Origin: Actinoplanes missouriensis 431
GTDB taxonomy: Bacteria > Actinomycetota > Actinomycetes > Mycobacteriales > Micromonosporaceae
Direction of reading: 5' to 3'
Length of the DNA: 64,000 bases
Assembly (NCBI RefSeq): GCF_000284295.1
Contig: NC_017093.1
Coordinates: forward strand, 5,766,001 to 5,830,000
Positions 34,351 to 46,553 of this stretch are shown here, one piece after another. The notes beneath the pieces are model-generated. The model did not search any database. It was given only the letters and a program-made list of their open reading frames with translations, and was not told the origin of the DNA. The translations under genes and the position numbers were made by a program. Numbering within the stretch: position 1 is the stretch's first letter; each line of letters opens with the position of its first letter.

Positions 34351-34577
34351 GTCAGGTCCTCCATCACAGCGGGCAGAGAGCCGTGCCCGCGAGCGGCGAC
34401 CGTTCTGAAGTGCAACGCTATCCGAGAAGCCTACTCGCGCCTAGCCGAAAGGATGAGTGACGTTGCGTGAATGCGGGAACACCGGAACGAATTCATCCGG
34501 ACGAGCCCGGAAAGCTCACCCGGAATCCGCGTGGTAGACACGCAACGGCAAGCACCTGAGCGGGAGAAGGAAGACGG
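34351..34577. promoter_or_regulatory. Divergent region between the sigma factor and polyphosphate glucokinase genes
   Basis: This gene-free stretch should hold promoters for both flanking genes. No convincing -35/-10 or SigF-type (GTTT...GGGTAT) pair was identified by eye. A GGGAGAAGGAAG ribosome site precedes the ATG at 34578. Confidence 0.4.
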
Positions 34578-35381
34578 ATGACCATCCTCGGCATCGACAT
34601 CGGCGGCTCCGGCGTGAAAGGCGCCCCGGTCGACACGGTGCGCGGTGAGCTGCTCGCTGAGCGGTTCCGCGTGCCCACCCCCCAGCCGGCGACCGTGGAG
34701 AGCGTCGTGGAAGCGGTGGCCGAGGTCGCCGAGAGGTTCGGCGACTTCGAGCGGGTCGGCATCACCTTCCCCGGCGTCGTCGTCGACGGGGTGACCCGCA
34801 GCGCGGCGAACGTGGACAAGTCGTGGCTCGACGCGCCCGCCGCCAAGCTCTTCACCGAGCGGCTGGGCAAGCCGGCCACCGTGCTCAACGACGCGGACGC
34901 GGCGGGCGCCGCCGAGGTGGCGTTCGGCGCGGGGCGTGACCAGTCCGGCCTGATCATGATGGTCACGCTGGGCACCGGCATCGGCAGCGCGCTGTTCCTG
35001 GACGGCGTGCTGATCCCGAACACCGAGCTGGGCCACCTGGAGATCGACGGCAAGGACGCGGAGCTGCTCGCCTCGGACCGGATCCGGGAGCAGAAGGAGC
35101 TGTCCTGGGAGCACTGGGCGCCGCGGGTGGAGAAGTACCTGCGGCACGTCGAGATGCTGCTCTCGCCCCGGCTCTTCGTGATCGGCGGCGGCGTGAGCAA
35201 GAAGTCGGAGAAGTTCTTCCCGCTGATCGACATCCGGACCCCGATGGTCGCGGCCACCCTGCTGAACAACGCCGGCATCATCGGCGCGGCGGTCAGCGCC
35301 GAGCAGGCCGCAGCCGGTCCCGGCGGGCAGGACCCCGGTGCGATCCAGGTGGATGCGGCGGCGCAGGCCGCCAAGAGCTGA
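34578..35381 (+). CDS. ppgK: Polyphosphate glucokinase (ROK family)
   Basis: A 267-residue enzyme that phosphorylates glucose to glucose-6-phosphate using inorganic polyphosphate or ATP. Conserved blocks: the phosphate motif [26 protein letters not shown] with the catalytic Asp, [26 protein letters not shown] and [15 protein letters not shown]. The final about 25 residues are Ala/Gly/Gln-rich. The enzyme is typical of actinobacteria and fits the polyglucan metabolism encoded 3 kb downstream. It is followed 22 bases later by the FMN-binding protein gene, with which it is probably co-transcribed. Confidence 0.95.
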   Translation: MTILGIDIGGSGVKGAPVDTVRGELLAERFRVPTPQPATVESVVEAVAEVAERFGDFERVGITFPGVVVDGVTRSAANVDKSWLDAPAAKLFTERLGKPATVLNDADAAGAAEVAFGAGRDQSGLIMMVTLGTGIGSALFLDGVLIPNTELGHLEIDGKDAELLASDRIREQKELSWEHWAPRVEKYLRHVEMLLSPRLFVIGGGVSKKSEKFFPLIDIRTPMVAATLLNNAGIIGAAVSAEQAAAGPGGQDPGAIQVDAAAQAAKS

Positions 35382-35403
35382 CAAACCGAGGGGGTACGGG
35401 GTA

Positions 35404-35871
35404 ATGGCGCGCACCATCGCGACGAACAACCGGGTCGGCCGGGACGAGCTGCTCGCATTTCTGCGGCATCGGCACCACGCGATCCTGATGACCACCCGCA
35501 AGGACGGCCGCCCACAGTCGTCGCCGAACACGTGCGGCGTGGACACCGAGGGCCGGATCGTCATCTCCAGCTACCCGGAGCGGGCCAAGGTGGCGAACGT
35601 CCGCCGCGACCCGCGGGTCAGCGTCTGCGTGCTGTCGGACGAGTGGAACGGCGCGTGGGTGCAGGTCGACGGGGTGGCCGAGGTGATCGACCTGCCGGAC
35701 GCGGTCGAGCCGCTGGTGGAGTACTTCCGGGTCATCTCCGGCGAGCACCCGGATTGGGACGAGTACCGCCAGGCCATGCGCGACCAGGGCAAGTGCCTGA
35801 TCCGCGTGACGATCGAGTCGTGGGGCCCGATCGCCACCGGCGGCTTCCCGCCCCGCCTGGCCGACGACTGA
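35404..35871 (+). CDS. PPOX-class FMN/F420-binding oxidoreductase-fold protein
   Basis: A 155-residue split-barrel protein of the pyridoxamine-phosphate-oxidase/F420-dependent reductase class. Signature segments are LRHRHHAILMTTRKDGRPQSSP near the start and ANVRRDPRVSVCVLSDEWNGAWVQVDGVAEV. Actinobacterial members mostly bind F420 or FMN and reduce small molecules. The cofactor and substrate cannot be read from sequence. The ATG at 35404 follows GAGGGGGTACGGGG. The gene ends at a strong hairpin. Confidence 0.85.
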   Translation: MARTIATNNRVGRDELLAFLRHRHHAILMTTRKDGRPQSSPNTCGVDTEGRIVISSYPERAKVANVRRDPRVSVCVLSDEWNGAWVQVDGVAEVIDLPDAVEPLVEYFRVISGEHPDWDEYRQAMRDQGKCLIRVTIESWGPIATGGFPPRLADD

Positions 35872-35879
35872 GACAACCA

Positions 35880-35924
35880 AGCAAGGCCGGCACCCCAGGA
35901 GGACAGGAGGATGCCGGCCTTGCT
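35880..35924 (+). terminator. Terminator hairpin after the PPOX-class gene
   Basis: A perfect 13-bp stem, AGCAAGGCCGGCA paired with TGCCGGCCTTGCT, with a 19-base purine-rich loop. It lies nine bases after the stop codon. Confidence 0.85.
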
Positions 35925-35952
35925 CGTTCATGGGGTCAGCGCAACCCGAGTC

Positions 35953-36048
35953 GGATCGCGCCCGCCGGTGTCGAGGGCTCCGAAATCGGCGAGGCGGAGC
36001 CGTGGTCGATTTCGGCGCCCTCGACACCGGCGTCAGAGGGCGCGATCC
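35953..36048. repeat. Very long inverted repeat with 36-base arms
   Basis: The left arm 35953-35988 pairs with the right side 36007-36048 as follows. An inner 25-bp stem (35964-35988 with 36007-36031) has one mismatch and an 18-base loop. An outer perfect 11-bp stem, GGATCGCGCCC with GGGCGCGATCC, is offset by a six-base bulge at 36032-36037. Such length is beyond an ordinary terminator. It overlaps the last five codons or so of the gene ending at 36033. Confidence 0.9.
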
Positions 36049-36632
36049 CCGCCGAGCGGAGCGAGGCCAGCAGGCTCAGCGTCGAGCAGGTACAGCAGCG
36101 AGTCGCGGTGCATCGCCGCGATCGGCTCCAGCAGGTCGGGGTGGCGCAGCAGCACGGCGGCCTCGCGGTCGCGGGCGTCGGGCTGCAGCAACCGGCGGAA
36201 CTCGTTGGGCAGGCCGCCGCCGCGCCGGGCGTGCGGGCGGGGCCGCGGGTCGGGGATGGCGGGCAGCGCGGCGATCACCGAGTCGACGCCGCGGCGGGCC
36301 AGCATCGGGTCGGCGAGCAGGCAGGCGGCCCAGCTGACGACGACCTCGTCGACCCAGGTGCGCCAGCCCTCGCCGTCGGCGTACTCGTCCTCGGGCTCGC
36401 TGCCGGCCTTCCAGTCGAGCAGGGCGGAGCCACCGGGGCCGGCGATCGCGACCAGCGCGGCGTCGATCTCGGTGGGGTAGCGCAGCCACGCGGCGACCGT
36501 GACGGCCTGGCGGGCCTGGAGCTCGGCGAGGGTGCAGGCGACCGTGTTTGACTCACCGCCGGGGTAGGCGCGGGCCAGCCAGTGGGTGCTGGCGGCGATC
36601 ACCGGGGACAGTGCGGTCGACGGTCCGGCCAC
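36033..36632 (-). CDS. Hypothetical protein, helical
   Basis: A 199-residue soluble protein of unknown function. The GTG at 36632 follows GGGAGGAG, and the open frame upstream of it has the character of non-coding sequence. Tryptophan- and Glu-rich helices (LLDWKAGSEPEDEYADGEGW, TWVDEVVVSWAACLLADPML) suggest an all-helical fold. No family or motif is recognised. Its stop codon lies within the large inverted repeat. It is divergent from the methyltransferase gene, and the two genes share a 90-base upstream region. Confidence 0.65.
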   Translation of the reverse strand: MAGPSTALSPVIAASTHWLARAYPGGESNTVACTLAELQARQAVTVAAWLRYPTEIDAALVAIAGPGGSALLDWKAGSEPEDEYADGEGWRTWVDEVVVSWAACLLADPMLARRGVDSVIAALPAIPDPRPRPHARRGGGLPNEFRRLLQPDARDREAAVLLRHPDLLEPIAAMHRDSLLYLLDAEPAGLAPLGGDRAL

Positions 36633-36725
36633 GTGTTGCTCTCCTCCCTCAGGCGCCTGCCGGGTCCGGCTGGCGTCAGGGGTATAGCTCGGGTGCCCGG
36701 GCCCGCTCTTGAGTAAGGTTCCTCG

Positions 36726-37538
36726 ATGGCAACGCACGGCAACCGAGGCGCTCCCCTGGTCGTGACGGTGGCGTCCGGGCAGGCCGAGCTGCGGCCCGAT
36801 CCGGCGCGTCCGCAGGGCTGGACGCTGCTGGTCAACGACGTGCCGCAGTCGTATGTCGATCTTGCTGACCCGGAGCGCCTGGAGTTCCCCTACGTGCGTC
36901 AGATCGGTCGCGCGCTGCGGGCGTGGAGCGCCTCGGGCCGGACTGCTTCCGGCGGGACTGCTTCAGGCGTACCCAATCGGATCCTGCATCTGGGTGGGGG
37001 TGCGCTGACCGTGCCGCGCCTGGCGGCCCGGTGGTGGCCGGGCGTCGCGCAGAAGGTGGTGGAGCTCGATCCCCTGCTCGTCGATCTGGTCCGGCGGGAA
37101 CTTCCGCCGCCTCCAGGGGTGGAGATCGAGGTGGGCGACGCGCGCGCGATCCTGGAGACCGAGGACCCGCGGGGGTACGACCTGATCGTCGCGGACGTGT
37201 TCGACGGCGCCGCCACGCCGGTCTCCGTGGCGACGCTCGGATTCGCGTCCGCGGCGGCCCGCGCGCTGCGCCCCGGCGGACTTCTGATCATGAACGTGAC
37301 GGATGTCCCACCTCTGGCGTGGACGCGGATCCAGGTGGCGACCGTGCGCGCGGCGTTCGACCGGGCCGGACTGCTCGGACCGGCCGCTGTGCTGCGCGGA
37401 CGGCGGGCCGGCAACGTGGTGCTGCTGGCCGGCGCTGTCCCCCGGGTGCCTACCGAGCGTGACGAGCGCCTGTTGCGAGCAGGTGAACTTGTCGTGTTTT
37501 CCGGCGGCGCGCGGCCGCGTCTGGATGCGCCGCGGTAG
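36726..37538 (+). CDS. Spermidine synthase-like class I methyltransferase-fold protein
   Basis: A 270-residue Rossmann-fold protein of the spermidine synthase/SAM methyltransferase group. NRILHLGGGALTVPRLAARW is the nucleotide-binding loop, VVELDPLLVDLVR the acidic second strand, and YDLIVADVFDGAATP the segment that holds the catalytic Asp in aminopropyltransferases. PYVRQIGRAL resembles the N-terminal spermidine synthase region. No speD or other polyamine gene is nearby, so the actual reaction is uncertain. A direct GLY/THR/ALA-rich insert (SGRTASGGTASG) lies just before the fold. Confidence 0.8.
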   Translation: MATHGNRGAPLVVTVASGQAELRPDPARPQGWTLLVNDVPQSYVDLADPERLEFPYVRQIGRALRAWSASGRTASGGTASGVPNRILHLGGGALTVPRLAARWWPGVAQKVVELDPLLVDLVRRELPPPPGVEIEVGDARAILETEDPRGYDLIVADVFDGAATPVSVATLGFASAAARALRPGGLLIMNVTDVPPLAWTRIQVATVRAAFDRAGLLGPAAVLRGRRAGNVVLLAGAVPRVPTERDERLLRAGELVVFSGGARPRLDAPR

Positions 37539-37674
37539 GTGTGCTCCGGTAGGTTGAGACGCATCGGCGATCGGCCGGTTTCATCTCCTCCACTGCGGAG
37601 AAGTCATAGAGACGCCGGCGGTGGTTTTCCCGGTCGCCGAGTCCTCCCGCGCCCCTCTGACTACGGTGGAGATC

Positions 37675-39639
37675 ATGACCGGACGCTTCCCGATCGAAGA
37701 CGTGACACCGGCCGTTTCCGGTGGCCGCTACCCCGCGAAGGCGGTGGTCGGCGAAGTGGTCCCGGTTTCCGCCGTGTCCTATCGGGAAGGACACCACGCG
37801 CTCGGCGTGAACGTGGTATGGCGCGGCCCGGACGGCGAGACCAAGCCGTTCACCCGGATGGCCCCGGGCGCGCCGGGCCTGGACCAGTGGCACGCCACGA
37901 TCCGCCCGGACCAGGTGGGCCGGTGGACGTTCACGGTGGAGGCGTTCGACGATCCGTACCGGACCTGGCGCAACGCCGTGGTCAAGAAGATCGAGGCCGG
38001 GCAGGGCCTGGAGGACCTGGCGAACGACCTGGCCGAGGGCGCCGAGATCCTGGACCTCGCCGTGAAGATCGTGCCGGCCGAGGACGAGGAGCGGGTCCGC
38101 GAGGCGGCCGCCGCGCTCCGTGACGAGCAGCGGTCGCTCTTCGCCCGGGTGACGCCCGGCGTGGAGCTGGAGGAGCTGCTCTGGCACAACCCGGTGCGGC
38201 AGCTGGTCACCACGACCCGCTCGTTCGCGCTCTGGGTGGACCGCAAGCGCGCCCTCTACTCCTCGTGGTACGAGTTCTTCCCGCGCTCCGAAGGCGCCGA
38301 GATCGGCCCGGACGCCACGCCGATCAAGCACGGCACCTTCCGGACCGCGGCCGAGCGCCTGCCGGCGGTCGCGGCGATGGGCTTCAACGTGGTCTACCTG
38401 CCGCCGATCCACCCGATCGGCAAGATCAACCGCAAGGGCCGGAACAACACCCTGGTGGCCCGCCCGGAGGACGTCGGCTCGCCGTGGGCGATCGGCTCGG
38501 ACGAGGGCGGCCACGACGCGATCCACCCGCAGCTCGGCACGCTCGACGACTTCCGGTACTTCCGGGAGCGCACCGAGGAACTGGGCATGGAGGTGGCGCT
38601 CGACCTGGCGCTGCAGGCCGCGCCGGACCACCCGTGGGTCAAGCAGTACCCGCAGTTCTTCACCACCCGCGCCGACGGCACCATCGCGTTCGCCGAGAAC
38701 CCGCCCAAGAAGTACCAGGACATCTACCCGATCAACTGGGACAACGACTACCGCACGCTGCGCGACGAGGTCTACCGCGTGGTGATGCACTGGGTGAACA
38801 ACGGCGTGAAGATCTTCCGCGTCGACAACCCGCACACCAAGGCGGTCAACTTCTGGCAGTGGCTGATCCCCAAGGTCAAGGAGAGCGACCCGGACGTGCT
38901 CTTCCTGGCCGAGGCGTTCACCCGCCCGGCCATGATGAACGGGCTCGGCAAGATCGGCTTCACGCAGTCCTACACGTACTTCACCTGGCGCACCACCGCC
39001 TGGGAGATGCGGGAGTACATGGAGCAGCTGCTCACCACGCTCGACTGGATGCGGCCGAACTTCTGGCCGAACACCCCCGACATCCTGCACGAGTCCCTGC
39101 AGCACGGCGGCCCGCCGATGTTCAAGATCCGCGCGGTGCTGGCGACGATGCTGACCCCGTCCTGGGGCATGTACTCGGGATACGAACTGTTCGAGCACGT
39201 CGCCCGCCCCGGCGCCGAGGAGTACATCGACAACGAGAAGTTCGAGCTGAAGCCCCGCGACTGGGCCGGGGCCGAGCGGGCGGGACGGTCGCTCGCGCCG
39301 TACCTGACCCGGCTCAACCGGATCCGGGACGAGAACCCCGCCCTGCACTGGCTGCGCAACCTGCGCTTCCACGAGGTCGACAACGGCGCGATGCTCTGCT
39401 TCTCGAAGCGGGACGACGAGACCGGGAACACGATTCTGGTGATCGTCTCGTTCGATTCCAGCAACGTGCAATGGGGCAACACCACACTCGACATGGCGGC
39501 GCTCGGCCTCGGCTGGCACGACCGGTTCACCGTGGTCGACCAGATCACCGGGGCGACGTACGAGTGGGGTCAGTTCAACGCGGTCCGGATCGACCCGTAC
39601 GTCGAGCCGGCACACATCTTCGTCGTGCAGACGGGGTAG
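37675..39639 (+). CDS. glgE: Alpha-1,4-glucan:maltose-1-phosphate maltosyltransferase
   Basis: A 654-residue GH13 (subfamily 3) enzyme that adds maltose units from maltose-1-phosphate to alpha-glucan. The catalytic triad is visible: nucleophile Asp in [16 protein letters not shown], acid/base Glu in [11 protein letters not shown], and the transition-state Asp in NTPDILHE. The N-terminal beta domain and the [17 protein letters not shown] insert are typical of GlgE. The ATG at 37675 is the better start; the open frame 18 codons upstream has no family match. It is the first gene of the glgE-treS-mak-glgB operon, with treS starting ten bases after its stop. Confidence 0.97.
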   Translation: MTGRFPIEDVTPAVSGGRYPAKAVVGEVVPVSAVSYREGHHALGVNVVWRGPDGETKPFTRMAPGAPGLDQWHATIRPDQVGRWTFTVEAFDDPYRTWRNAVVKKIEAGQGLEDLANDLAEGAEILDLAVKIVPAEDEERVREAAAALRDEQRSLFARVTPGVELEELLWHNPVRQLVTTTRSFALWVDRKRALYSSWYEFFPRSEGAEIGPDATPIKHGTFRTAAERLPAVAAMGFNVVYLPPIHPIGKINRKGRNNTLVARPEDVGSPWAIGSDEGGHDAIHPQLGTLDDFRYFRERTEELGMEVALDLALQAAPDHPWVKQYPQFFTTRADGTIAFAENPPKKYQDIYPINWDNDYRTLRDEVYRVVMHWVNNGVKIFRVDNPHTKAVNFWQWLIPKVKESDPDVLFLAEAFTRPAMMNGLGKIGFTQSYTYFTWRTTAWEMREYMEQLLTTLDWMRPNFWPNTPDILHESLQHGGPPMFKIRAVLATMLTPSWGMYSGYELFEHVARPGAEEYIDNEKFELKPRDWAGAERAGRSLAPYLTRLNRIRDENPALHWLRNLRFHEVDNGAMLCFSKRDDETGNTILVIVSFDSSNVQWGNTTLDMAALGLGWHDRFTVVDQITGATYEWGQFNAVRIDPYVEPAHIFVVQTG

Positions 39640-39649
39640 GGGGAACACG

Positions 39650-41403
<1,754 letters not shown>

Positions 41404-41407
<4 letters not shown>

Positions 41408-42717
41408 CGCTGCCTTTCGCCGAGTGGTTGCCGAAACAACGCTGGTACGCGGGGCGCAGCCGGGTGCTCGCGTCCGTCAAGGAGGCGTCCGCGACGCCGC
41501 TGGGCGAGGAGCTGGACCTGGTCCTCGTCGACGTGGAGTACACCGACGGCAGCTCCGAGCGCTACCAGGTGATGGTCGGCTGGGGTGACGGCCCGCTGCC
41601 CGAGTACAGCACGATCGCCTCGATCGGCACGGCCGACGACGGCCGGGACGGCTACGACGCGCTCTACGACCCACGGGCCACCCGCCACCTGCTCGGGCTG
41701 GTCGACACCTCGGCCACCGCCGGCGACGTGACGTTCGAGAAGGAGCCCGGCGTCGAGCTGCCCCTGGAGGCGTGGCCGCGGGTCTTCGACGCCGAGCAGA
41801 GCAACACCAGCGTGATCTTCGACGAGGACGCGATCCTCAAGCTGTTCCGGCGGGTCACCTGCGGCGTCAACCCGGACATCGAGCTCAACCGGGTGCTCGG
41901 CCGGGCCGGCAACCCGCACGTGGCCCGGCTGCTCGGCTCGCTGCAGTCGGCCGACGACAGCGGCCCGTGCTCGCTCGGCATGGTCACCGAGTACGCGGCG
42001 AACTCGGCCGAGGGCTGGGCGATGGCGACCGCGTCCGCGCGGGACCTGTTCGCCGACGCGGAGATGCGCGCCGACGAGGTGGGCGGGGACTTCCAGGGCG
42101 AGTCGTACCGGCTCGGCGAGGCGGTCGCCTCGGTGCACCGGACCCTCGCCGAGGAGCTCGGCACCGGTCCAGCGCCGTTCCCGCTGGACGCCGTCCTGGC
42201 CCGGCTGCGCACCGCCGCCGCCGCGGTGCCGGAGCTGCAGCAGTTCGTCCCGGCGATCACCGCGCGGTTCGAGGCGCTGACCGGCGCGGAGGTGGTCGTC
42301 CAGCGGGTGCACGGCGACCTGCACCTCGGCCAGGTGCTGCGCACCCCGGAGGCCTGGCTGCTGATCGACTTCGAGGGCGAGCCGGGCCAGCCGCTCGACG
42401 AGCGCCGGATGCCGGACTCGCCGCTGCGCGACGTCGCCGGCGTGCTGCGCTCCTACGAGTACGCGGCCTACCAGTTGCTCGTCGACCAGGACGACGACGA
42501 GCACCTGGCGGCCCGCGCCCGCGAGTGGGTGGACCGCAACCGGGCCGCGTTCTGCGACGGGTACACCAACGTGGCCGGCGCCGACCCCCGCGAGCAGGGG
42601 GCGCTGCTGTCGGCGTACGAGCTGGACAAGGCGGTCTACGAGGCCGCTTACGAAGCCCGGCACCGCCCGGGATGGCTGCGGATCCCCCTGCGCTCCATCA
42701 CCCGGCTCGTCGGATGA
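41404..42717 (+). CDS. mak: Maltokinase
   Basis: A 437-residue kinase that makes maltose-1-phosphate from maltose and ATP. It has the aminoglycoside-phosphotransferase-like fold: the catalytic loop is [12 protein letters not shown] and the metal-binding motif [17 protein letters not shown]. The N-terminal cap opens [18 protein letters not shown], typical of actinobacterial Mak. The start overlaps the treS stop and the stop overlaps a possible glgB start, so all three are tightly coupled. Length is normal for the family. Confidence 0.95.
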
Positions 42718-42740
42718 CCACCCCGGAGGACAGAACCACC

Positions 42741-44891
42741 ATGATCGGGAACACCACCTCGCGCCTCGCCGCCGACCAGCGCGCCATGGACAGCGTGATC
42801 TCCGGGGCGACCCACGATCCGCACGCCATCCTCGGCGCCCACCCGCACGGCGGGCACACCGTGATCCGGGCCCTGCGCAAGGGAGCGACGACGGTGGCGG
42901 TCCTGCACGACGGCGAGCGCACCGAGATGACCGCGGTGCACCCGGACGGCATCTTCGCGGCCGAGCTGGCCGGCACCGTGCTGGACTACCGGCTGGACGT
43001 GGACGGGACCCAGTGCGACGACCCGTACCGGCACCTGCCCACCCTCGGTGAGCTGGACCTGCACCTGATCGGCGAGGGCCGGCACGAGAAGCTCTGGAAG
43101 GTGCTCGGCGCGCAGCCGCGCGGCACCGGCGTGGCGTTCGCGGTCTGGGCGCCGAGCGCGCAGGGCGTCCAGGTGATCGGTGACTTCTCCGGCTGGGGGC
43201 CGTACGACGGGTGGCCGATGCGCTCGCTCGGCTCCAGCGGCGTCTGGGAGCTGTACGTCCCGAGCGCGCACATCGGCTCCAAGTACAAGTTCAAGATCCT
43301 CGGCCGGGACGGGGTGTGGCGCGAGCACGCCGACCCGGTCGCCCAGCACACCGAGGTGCCGCCGGCCACCGCGTCGGTGGTCTACCAGTCGTCCTACTCC
43401 TGGCACGACGAGCAGTGGATGCGCGAGCGCGCCCGCAAGTCCTGGCACCAGGAGCCGATCAGCTGCTACGAGGTGCACCTGGGCTCGTGGCGGCCCGGCC
43501 TGACCTACACCGAGCTGGCCGAGCAGCTGGTGGAGTACGTGCTGGAGATCGGCTTCACGCACGTCGAGCTGATGCCCGTCATGGAACACCCGTTCGGCGG
43601 CTCGTGGGGTTACCAGGTCACCGGCTACTACGCGCCGACGTCGCGCTTCGGCAGCCCGGATGAATTCCGGTTCTTGGTGGATAAATTGCACCAGGCCGGC
43701 ATCGGCGTGATCCTCGACTGGGTGCCGGCGCACTTCCCGAAAGACGAGTGGGCGCTGGCCCGCTTCGACGGCACCCCGCTCTACGAGCACGGCGACTGGC
43801 GGCGCGGCGAGCAGCCGGACTGGGGCACCTACGTCTTCGACTTCGGCCGCAAGGAGGTCCGCAACTTCCTGGTGGCGAACGCCCTCTACTGGTGCGAGGA
43901 GTTCCACGCCGACGGCCTGCGGGTCGACGCGGTCGCCTCGATGCTCTACCTGGACTACTCCCGCAAGGACGGCGAGTGGACCCCGAACCAGTACGGCGGC
44001 CGGGAGAACCTGGACGCGATCAGCTTCCTGCAGGAGATGAACGCGACCGTCTACAAGCACCACCCCGGGGTCATGACGATCGCCGAGGAGTCCACCGCGT
44101 GGCCGGGCGTCACCCGCCCCACCCACCTGGGCGGCCTCGGGTTCGGCTTCAAGTGGAACATGGGCTGGATGAACGACACCCTCTCGTACATCGAGAAGGA
44201 GCCGATCTACCGGCAGTGGCACCACCACCAGATGACGTTCGCGACGGTCTACGCGTGGAGCGAGAACTACATCCTGCCGATCAGCCACGACGAGGTGGTG
44301 CACGGCAAGGGCTCGCTCACCGGCAAGATGCCCGGCGACACCTGGCAGAAGCTGGCCAACACCCGCGCCCTGCTCGGCTTCATGTGGGCGTTCACCGGCA
44401 AGCAGCTGCTCTTCATGGGCGCCGAGATGGGCGACGAGAAGGAGTGGAACGAGAGCGGCGGCCTGCACTGGGACCTGCTCGAGGACCCGCAGCGGGCCGG
44501 CGTGAAGACGCTGGTGAGCGACCTGAACCGGGTCTACCGTGAGTCGCCCGCGCTGTGGAGCCAGGACACCAACCCGGCCGGCTTCCGGTGGATCACCAGC
44601 GAGGACTCACAGCACAACACGTTCTCGTTCGTCCGCTTCACGCCGAACGGCGACACCCTGGCCTGCATCGTCAACTTCGCCGCGGTCCCGCACGAGGGCT
44701 ACCGGATCGGCCTGCCCCGGGCCGGCCGCTGGACCGAGGTGATCAACACGGACAGTGAGATCTACGGCGGCTCCGGCGTCGGCAACATGGGCGCCGTGGA
44801 GGCCGAGCACGTGCCGTGGCACGGCTTCGACGCCTCGGCCGCGCTGCGCGTGCCGCCGCTCGGCGCGCTCTGGCTGCGCTACGAGGGCTGA
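42741..44891 (+). CDS. glgB: 1,4-alpha-glucan branching enzyme
   Basis: A 716-residue GH13 branching enzyme that makes alpha-1,6 branches in glucan. An N-terminal CBM48 domain precedes the barrel. Active-site residues are in [17 protein letters not shown] (nucleophile Asp), [12 protein letters not shown] (Glu) and [14 protein letters not shown] (His-Asp). I chose the ATG at 42741 because GGAGGA lies ten bases upstream. An in-frame ATG at 42714 overlaps the mak stop (ATGA) and would add nine residues; it lacks a ribosome site but would be coupled. The 3' end overlaps the convergent acetyltransferase gene by 13 bp. Confidence 0.96.
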   Translation: MIGNTTSRLAADQRAMDSVISGATHDPHAILGAHPHGGHTVIRALRKGATTVAVLHDGERTEMTAVHPDGIFAAELAGTVLDYRLDVDGTQCDDPYRHLPTLGELDLHLIGEGRHEKLWKVLGAQPRGTGVAFAVWAPSAQGVQVIGDFSGWGPYDGWPMRSLGSSGVWELYVPSAHIGSKYKFKILGRDGVWREHADPVAQHTEVPPATASVVYQSSYSWHDEQWMRERARKSWHQEPISCYEVHLGSWRPGLTYTELAEQLVEYVLEIGFTHVELMPVMEHPFGGSWGYQVTGYYAPTSRFGSPDEFRFLVDKLHQAGIGVILDWVPAHFPKDEWALARFDGTPLYEHGDWRRGEQPDWGTYVFDFGRKEVRNFLVANALYWCEEFHADGLRVDAVASMLYLDYSRKDGEWTPNQYGGRENLDAISFLQEMNATVYKHHPGVMTIAEESTAWPGVTRPTHLGGLGFGFKWNMGWMNDTLSYIEKEPIYRQWHHHQMTFATVYAWSENYILPISHDEVVHGKGSLTGKMPGDTWQKLANTRALLGFMWAFTGKQLLFMGAEMGDEKEWNESGGLHWDLLEDPQRAGVKTLVSDLNRVYRESPALWSQDTNPAGFRWITSEDSQHNTFSFVRFTPNGDTLACIVNFAAVPHEGYRIGLPRAGRWTEVINTDSEIYGGSGVGNMGAVEAEHVPWHGFDASAALRVPPLGALWLRYEG

Positions 44892-45433
44892 GGTTCCTTC
44901 TGCTCGCCCCCGAGCCACTCGGGGGCGAGCAGGCCGTAGAGCAGGTCGTCGGTCCACTCCCCCTTGATGAACGTCTGCTGGCGCAGCCGCCCCTCCCGCT
45001 GGAAACCCAGCCGCTCCAGCAGCGCCGCCGACGCCGTGTTCCGCGCGTCGCACTCCCCCATCACCCGGTGCAGGCCCTGCTGCCGGAAGAGCCGGTCCAG
45101 CACCGCGCTGACGGCCTCAACACCGAAACCCCTCCTCTGGTACGGGGTGTCGACCGTGAAGCCGATCTCGGCCTGTCTGAGGTTGTCGTGCAGGCGCACG
45201 TAGACGTCCCCGATGAGCACCCGTTCGGCGGTGAGCTCCACCGCGTACTGGAAATGGCCGGCCTCGTCCGGTGAGCCGGCGGCGAAGTTGCGCACCGCGA
45301 CCTCCGCCCGGTCGAGGGGGAACGGCGCGTCCCACGACTGATAGCGGGCCACGAGCGGATCCGACCGGTACTCCGCCAGCCGCGGCGCGTCGGACGCCCG
45401 GAAACGCCGCAGGGTGAGCCGTTCCGTCGCCAT
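44879..45433 (-). CDS. GNAT-family N-acetyltransferase
   Basis: A 184-residue acetyltransferase of the RimJ/RimL type. It opens [22 protein letters not shown] and has the acetyl-CoA motif [23 protein letters not shown] (about residues 91-113), followed by [29 protein letters not shown]. Such enzymes acetylate proteins or small amines; the substrate is not predictable. The ATG at 45431-45433 gives a proper N-terminus, though its ribosome site is weak. Its final codons contain a hairpin that may terminate glgB. Confidence 0.9.
   Translation of the reverse strand: MATERLTLRRFRASDAPRLAEYRSDPLVARYQSWDAPFPLDRAEVAVRNFAAGSPDEAGHFQYAVELTAERVLIGDVYVRLHDNLRQAEIGFTVDTPYQRRGFGVEAVSAVLDRLFRQQGLHRVMGECDARNTASAALLERLGFQREGRLRQQTFIKGEWTDDLLYGLLAPEWLGGEQKEPQPS
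44901..44931. terminator. Hairpin after glgB, inside the acetyltransferase coding end
   Basis: A perfect 14-bp inverted repeat, TGCTCGCCCCCGAG with CTCGGGGGCGAGCA, and a three-base loop. It starts ten bases after the glgB stop. It encodes part of the conserved-looking C-terminus of the convergent acetyltransferase, so one sequence serves as both protein code and terminator. Confidence 0.7.
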
Positions 45434-45457
45434 CAGCACGGGCACGACAATAGCGGC

Positions 45458-45832
45458 ATGCCGACAGTGACCGACCGGGTGCGGGCGATCTGCCTGCGCC
45501 TGCCCGAGGCCGCCGAGCGCCCCAGCCACGGCGCCCCGGCCTTCTTCGTCCGCGACCGCAGGCAGTTCGTCATGCTCTGGCCGGACGGCCACCACGACCA
45601 CGACTTCCCCCACCTGTGGTGCGCGGCCCCGCCCGGCGCCCAGGAGGAGCTGATCGCCGCCGACCCGGCCCGCTTCTTCCGCCCGCCCTACGTCGGCCAC
45701 CGCGGCTGGCTCGGCGTCCGCCTCGACGCCGGCCCGGACTGGACCGAGATCGCCGAGCTCTGCACCGACGCCTTCCGCACCGTGGCCCCGAAGTCCCTGG
45801 TCACCCGCCTGGAGGAGACCTCGCAGCAGTGA
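45458..45832 (+). CDS. MmcQ/YjbR-family protein
   Basis: A 124-residue protein of the MmcQ/YjbR family, small alpha/beta proteins with a fold like the double-wing DNA-binding domain. It opens VRAICLRLPEAAERPSHGAPAF and continues with RDRRQFVMLWPD and the closing GWLGVRLDAGPDWTEIAELCTDAFRTVAPKSL, all characteristic. The biochemical role is unknown. It is divergent from the acetyltransferase and ends one base before the convergent PP2C gene. Confidence 0.85.
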   Translation: MPTVTDRVRAICLRLPEAAERPSHGAPAFFVRDRRQFVMLWPDGHHDHDFPHLWCAAPPGAQEELIAADPARFFRPPYVGHRGWLGVRLDAGPDWTEIAELCTDAFRTVAPKSLVTRLEETSQQ

Positions 45833-45833
45833 G

Positions 45834-46553
45834 TCAGGCCTCGACGACGTCGGCGACGATGACCGTCACGTTGTCCGGGGCGCCGTTGTCCAGCGTCCGC
45901 TGCACCAGCCGGCCCGCGCACTCCTTGCGGTCGGCCACCTCGCGCAGCGTCTGGGCGATCACCGCGTCCTCCACGTAATCGGACAGGCCGTCGCTGCAGA
46001 GCAGATAGCGGTCACCCACCCGGGCCGGGATCATCCGGCCGGCCGGGCGGAACGGACCGCCCTGCACGGCCTGCGTCACGAGGGCGCGCTGCGGGTGGCG
46101 GCGGGCGTCGTCCGGGGTGAGCACGCCCTGGTCGACAAGCGCCTGGACGTAGGTGTCGTCCCGGGTGAGCTGCTGGAATTCGCCGTCGCGCAGCAGGTAG
46201 CAGCGGGAGTCGCCGACGTTCAGGGCGGCCAGGCGGTCGCCGGAGAGCAGCAGGGCGGTCACCGTCGTACCCATGCCGTCGCGCGCGTCGTCGTCGGCGA
46301 CGGCGGCCTCGATGCGCTGGTTCGCGGTCTGCAGCGCGGCGATCAGATCCTGCAGCGGCTCGCCGGTGTCCGGCGAGGTGTCGACGGTGCTGAGCGTCTG
46401 CACGAGGATGTCGCTCGCCAGCTCGCCGGCGGGGAGCCCGCCCATGCCGTCCGCCACCACGAAGAGTCGATTACCGACGAAGACGGCGTCTTCGTTGTTG
46501 GACCGGACCAGGCCCTGATCAGTGGCGGCGACCGCCCGGACAGCAAGCGTCAT
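45834..46553 (-). CDS. PP2C-family serine/threonine phosphatase (PstP-like)
   Basis: A 239-residue soluble phosphatase with the PP2C metal-site motifs ATDQGLVRSNNEDA, FVVADGMGG, GMGTTVTALLL, LLCSDGLSDYV and GAPDNVTVIVADV. All are intact. No membrane anchor is present, unlike classic PstP. It may counter Ser/Thr kinases such as the one at 49566. The ATG at 46553 begins eight codons into the longest open frame and lacks an obvious ribosome site; a TTG at 46577 is the alternative start. Confidence 0.92.
   Translation of the reverse strand: MTLAVRAVAATDQGLVRSNNEDAVFVGNRLFVVADGMGGLPAGELASDILVQTLSTVDTSPDTGEPLQDLIAALQTANQRIEAAVADDDARDGMGTTVTALLLSGDRLAALNVGDSRCYLLRDGEFQQLTRDDTYVQALVDQGVLTPDDARRHPQRALVTQAVQGGPFRPAGRMIPARVGDRYLLCSDGLSDYVEDAVIAQTLREVADRKECAGRLVQRTLDNGAPDNVTVIVADVVEA

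Noticed and set aside
35884-35927. Small insertion element between ppgK/PPOX and the hypothetical gene
   Set aside because: The hairpin at 35880-35924 is an ordinary terminator directly after a stop codon; no transposase or target-site duplication is seen. The larger hairpin beside it is kept as a finding, not as a mobile element.
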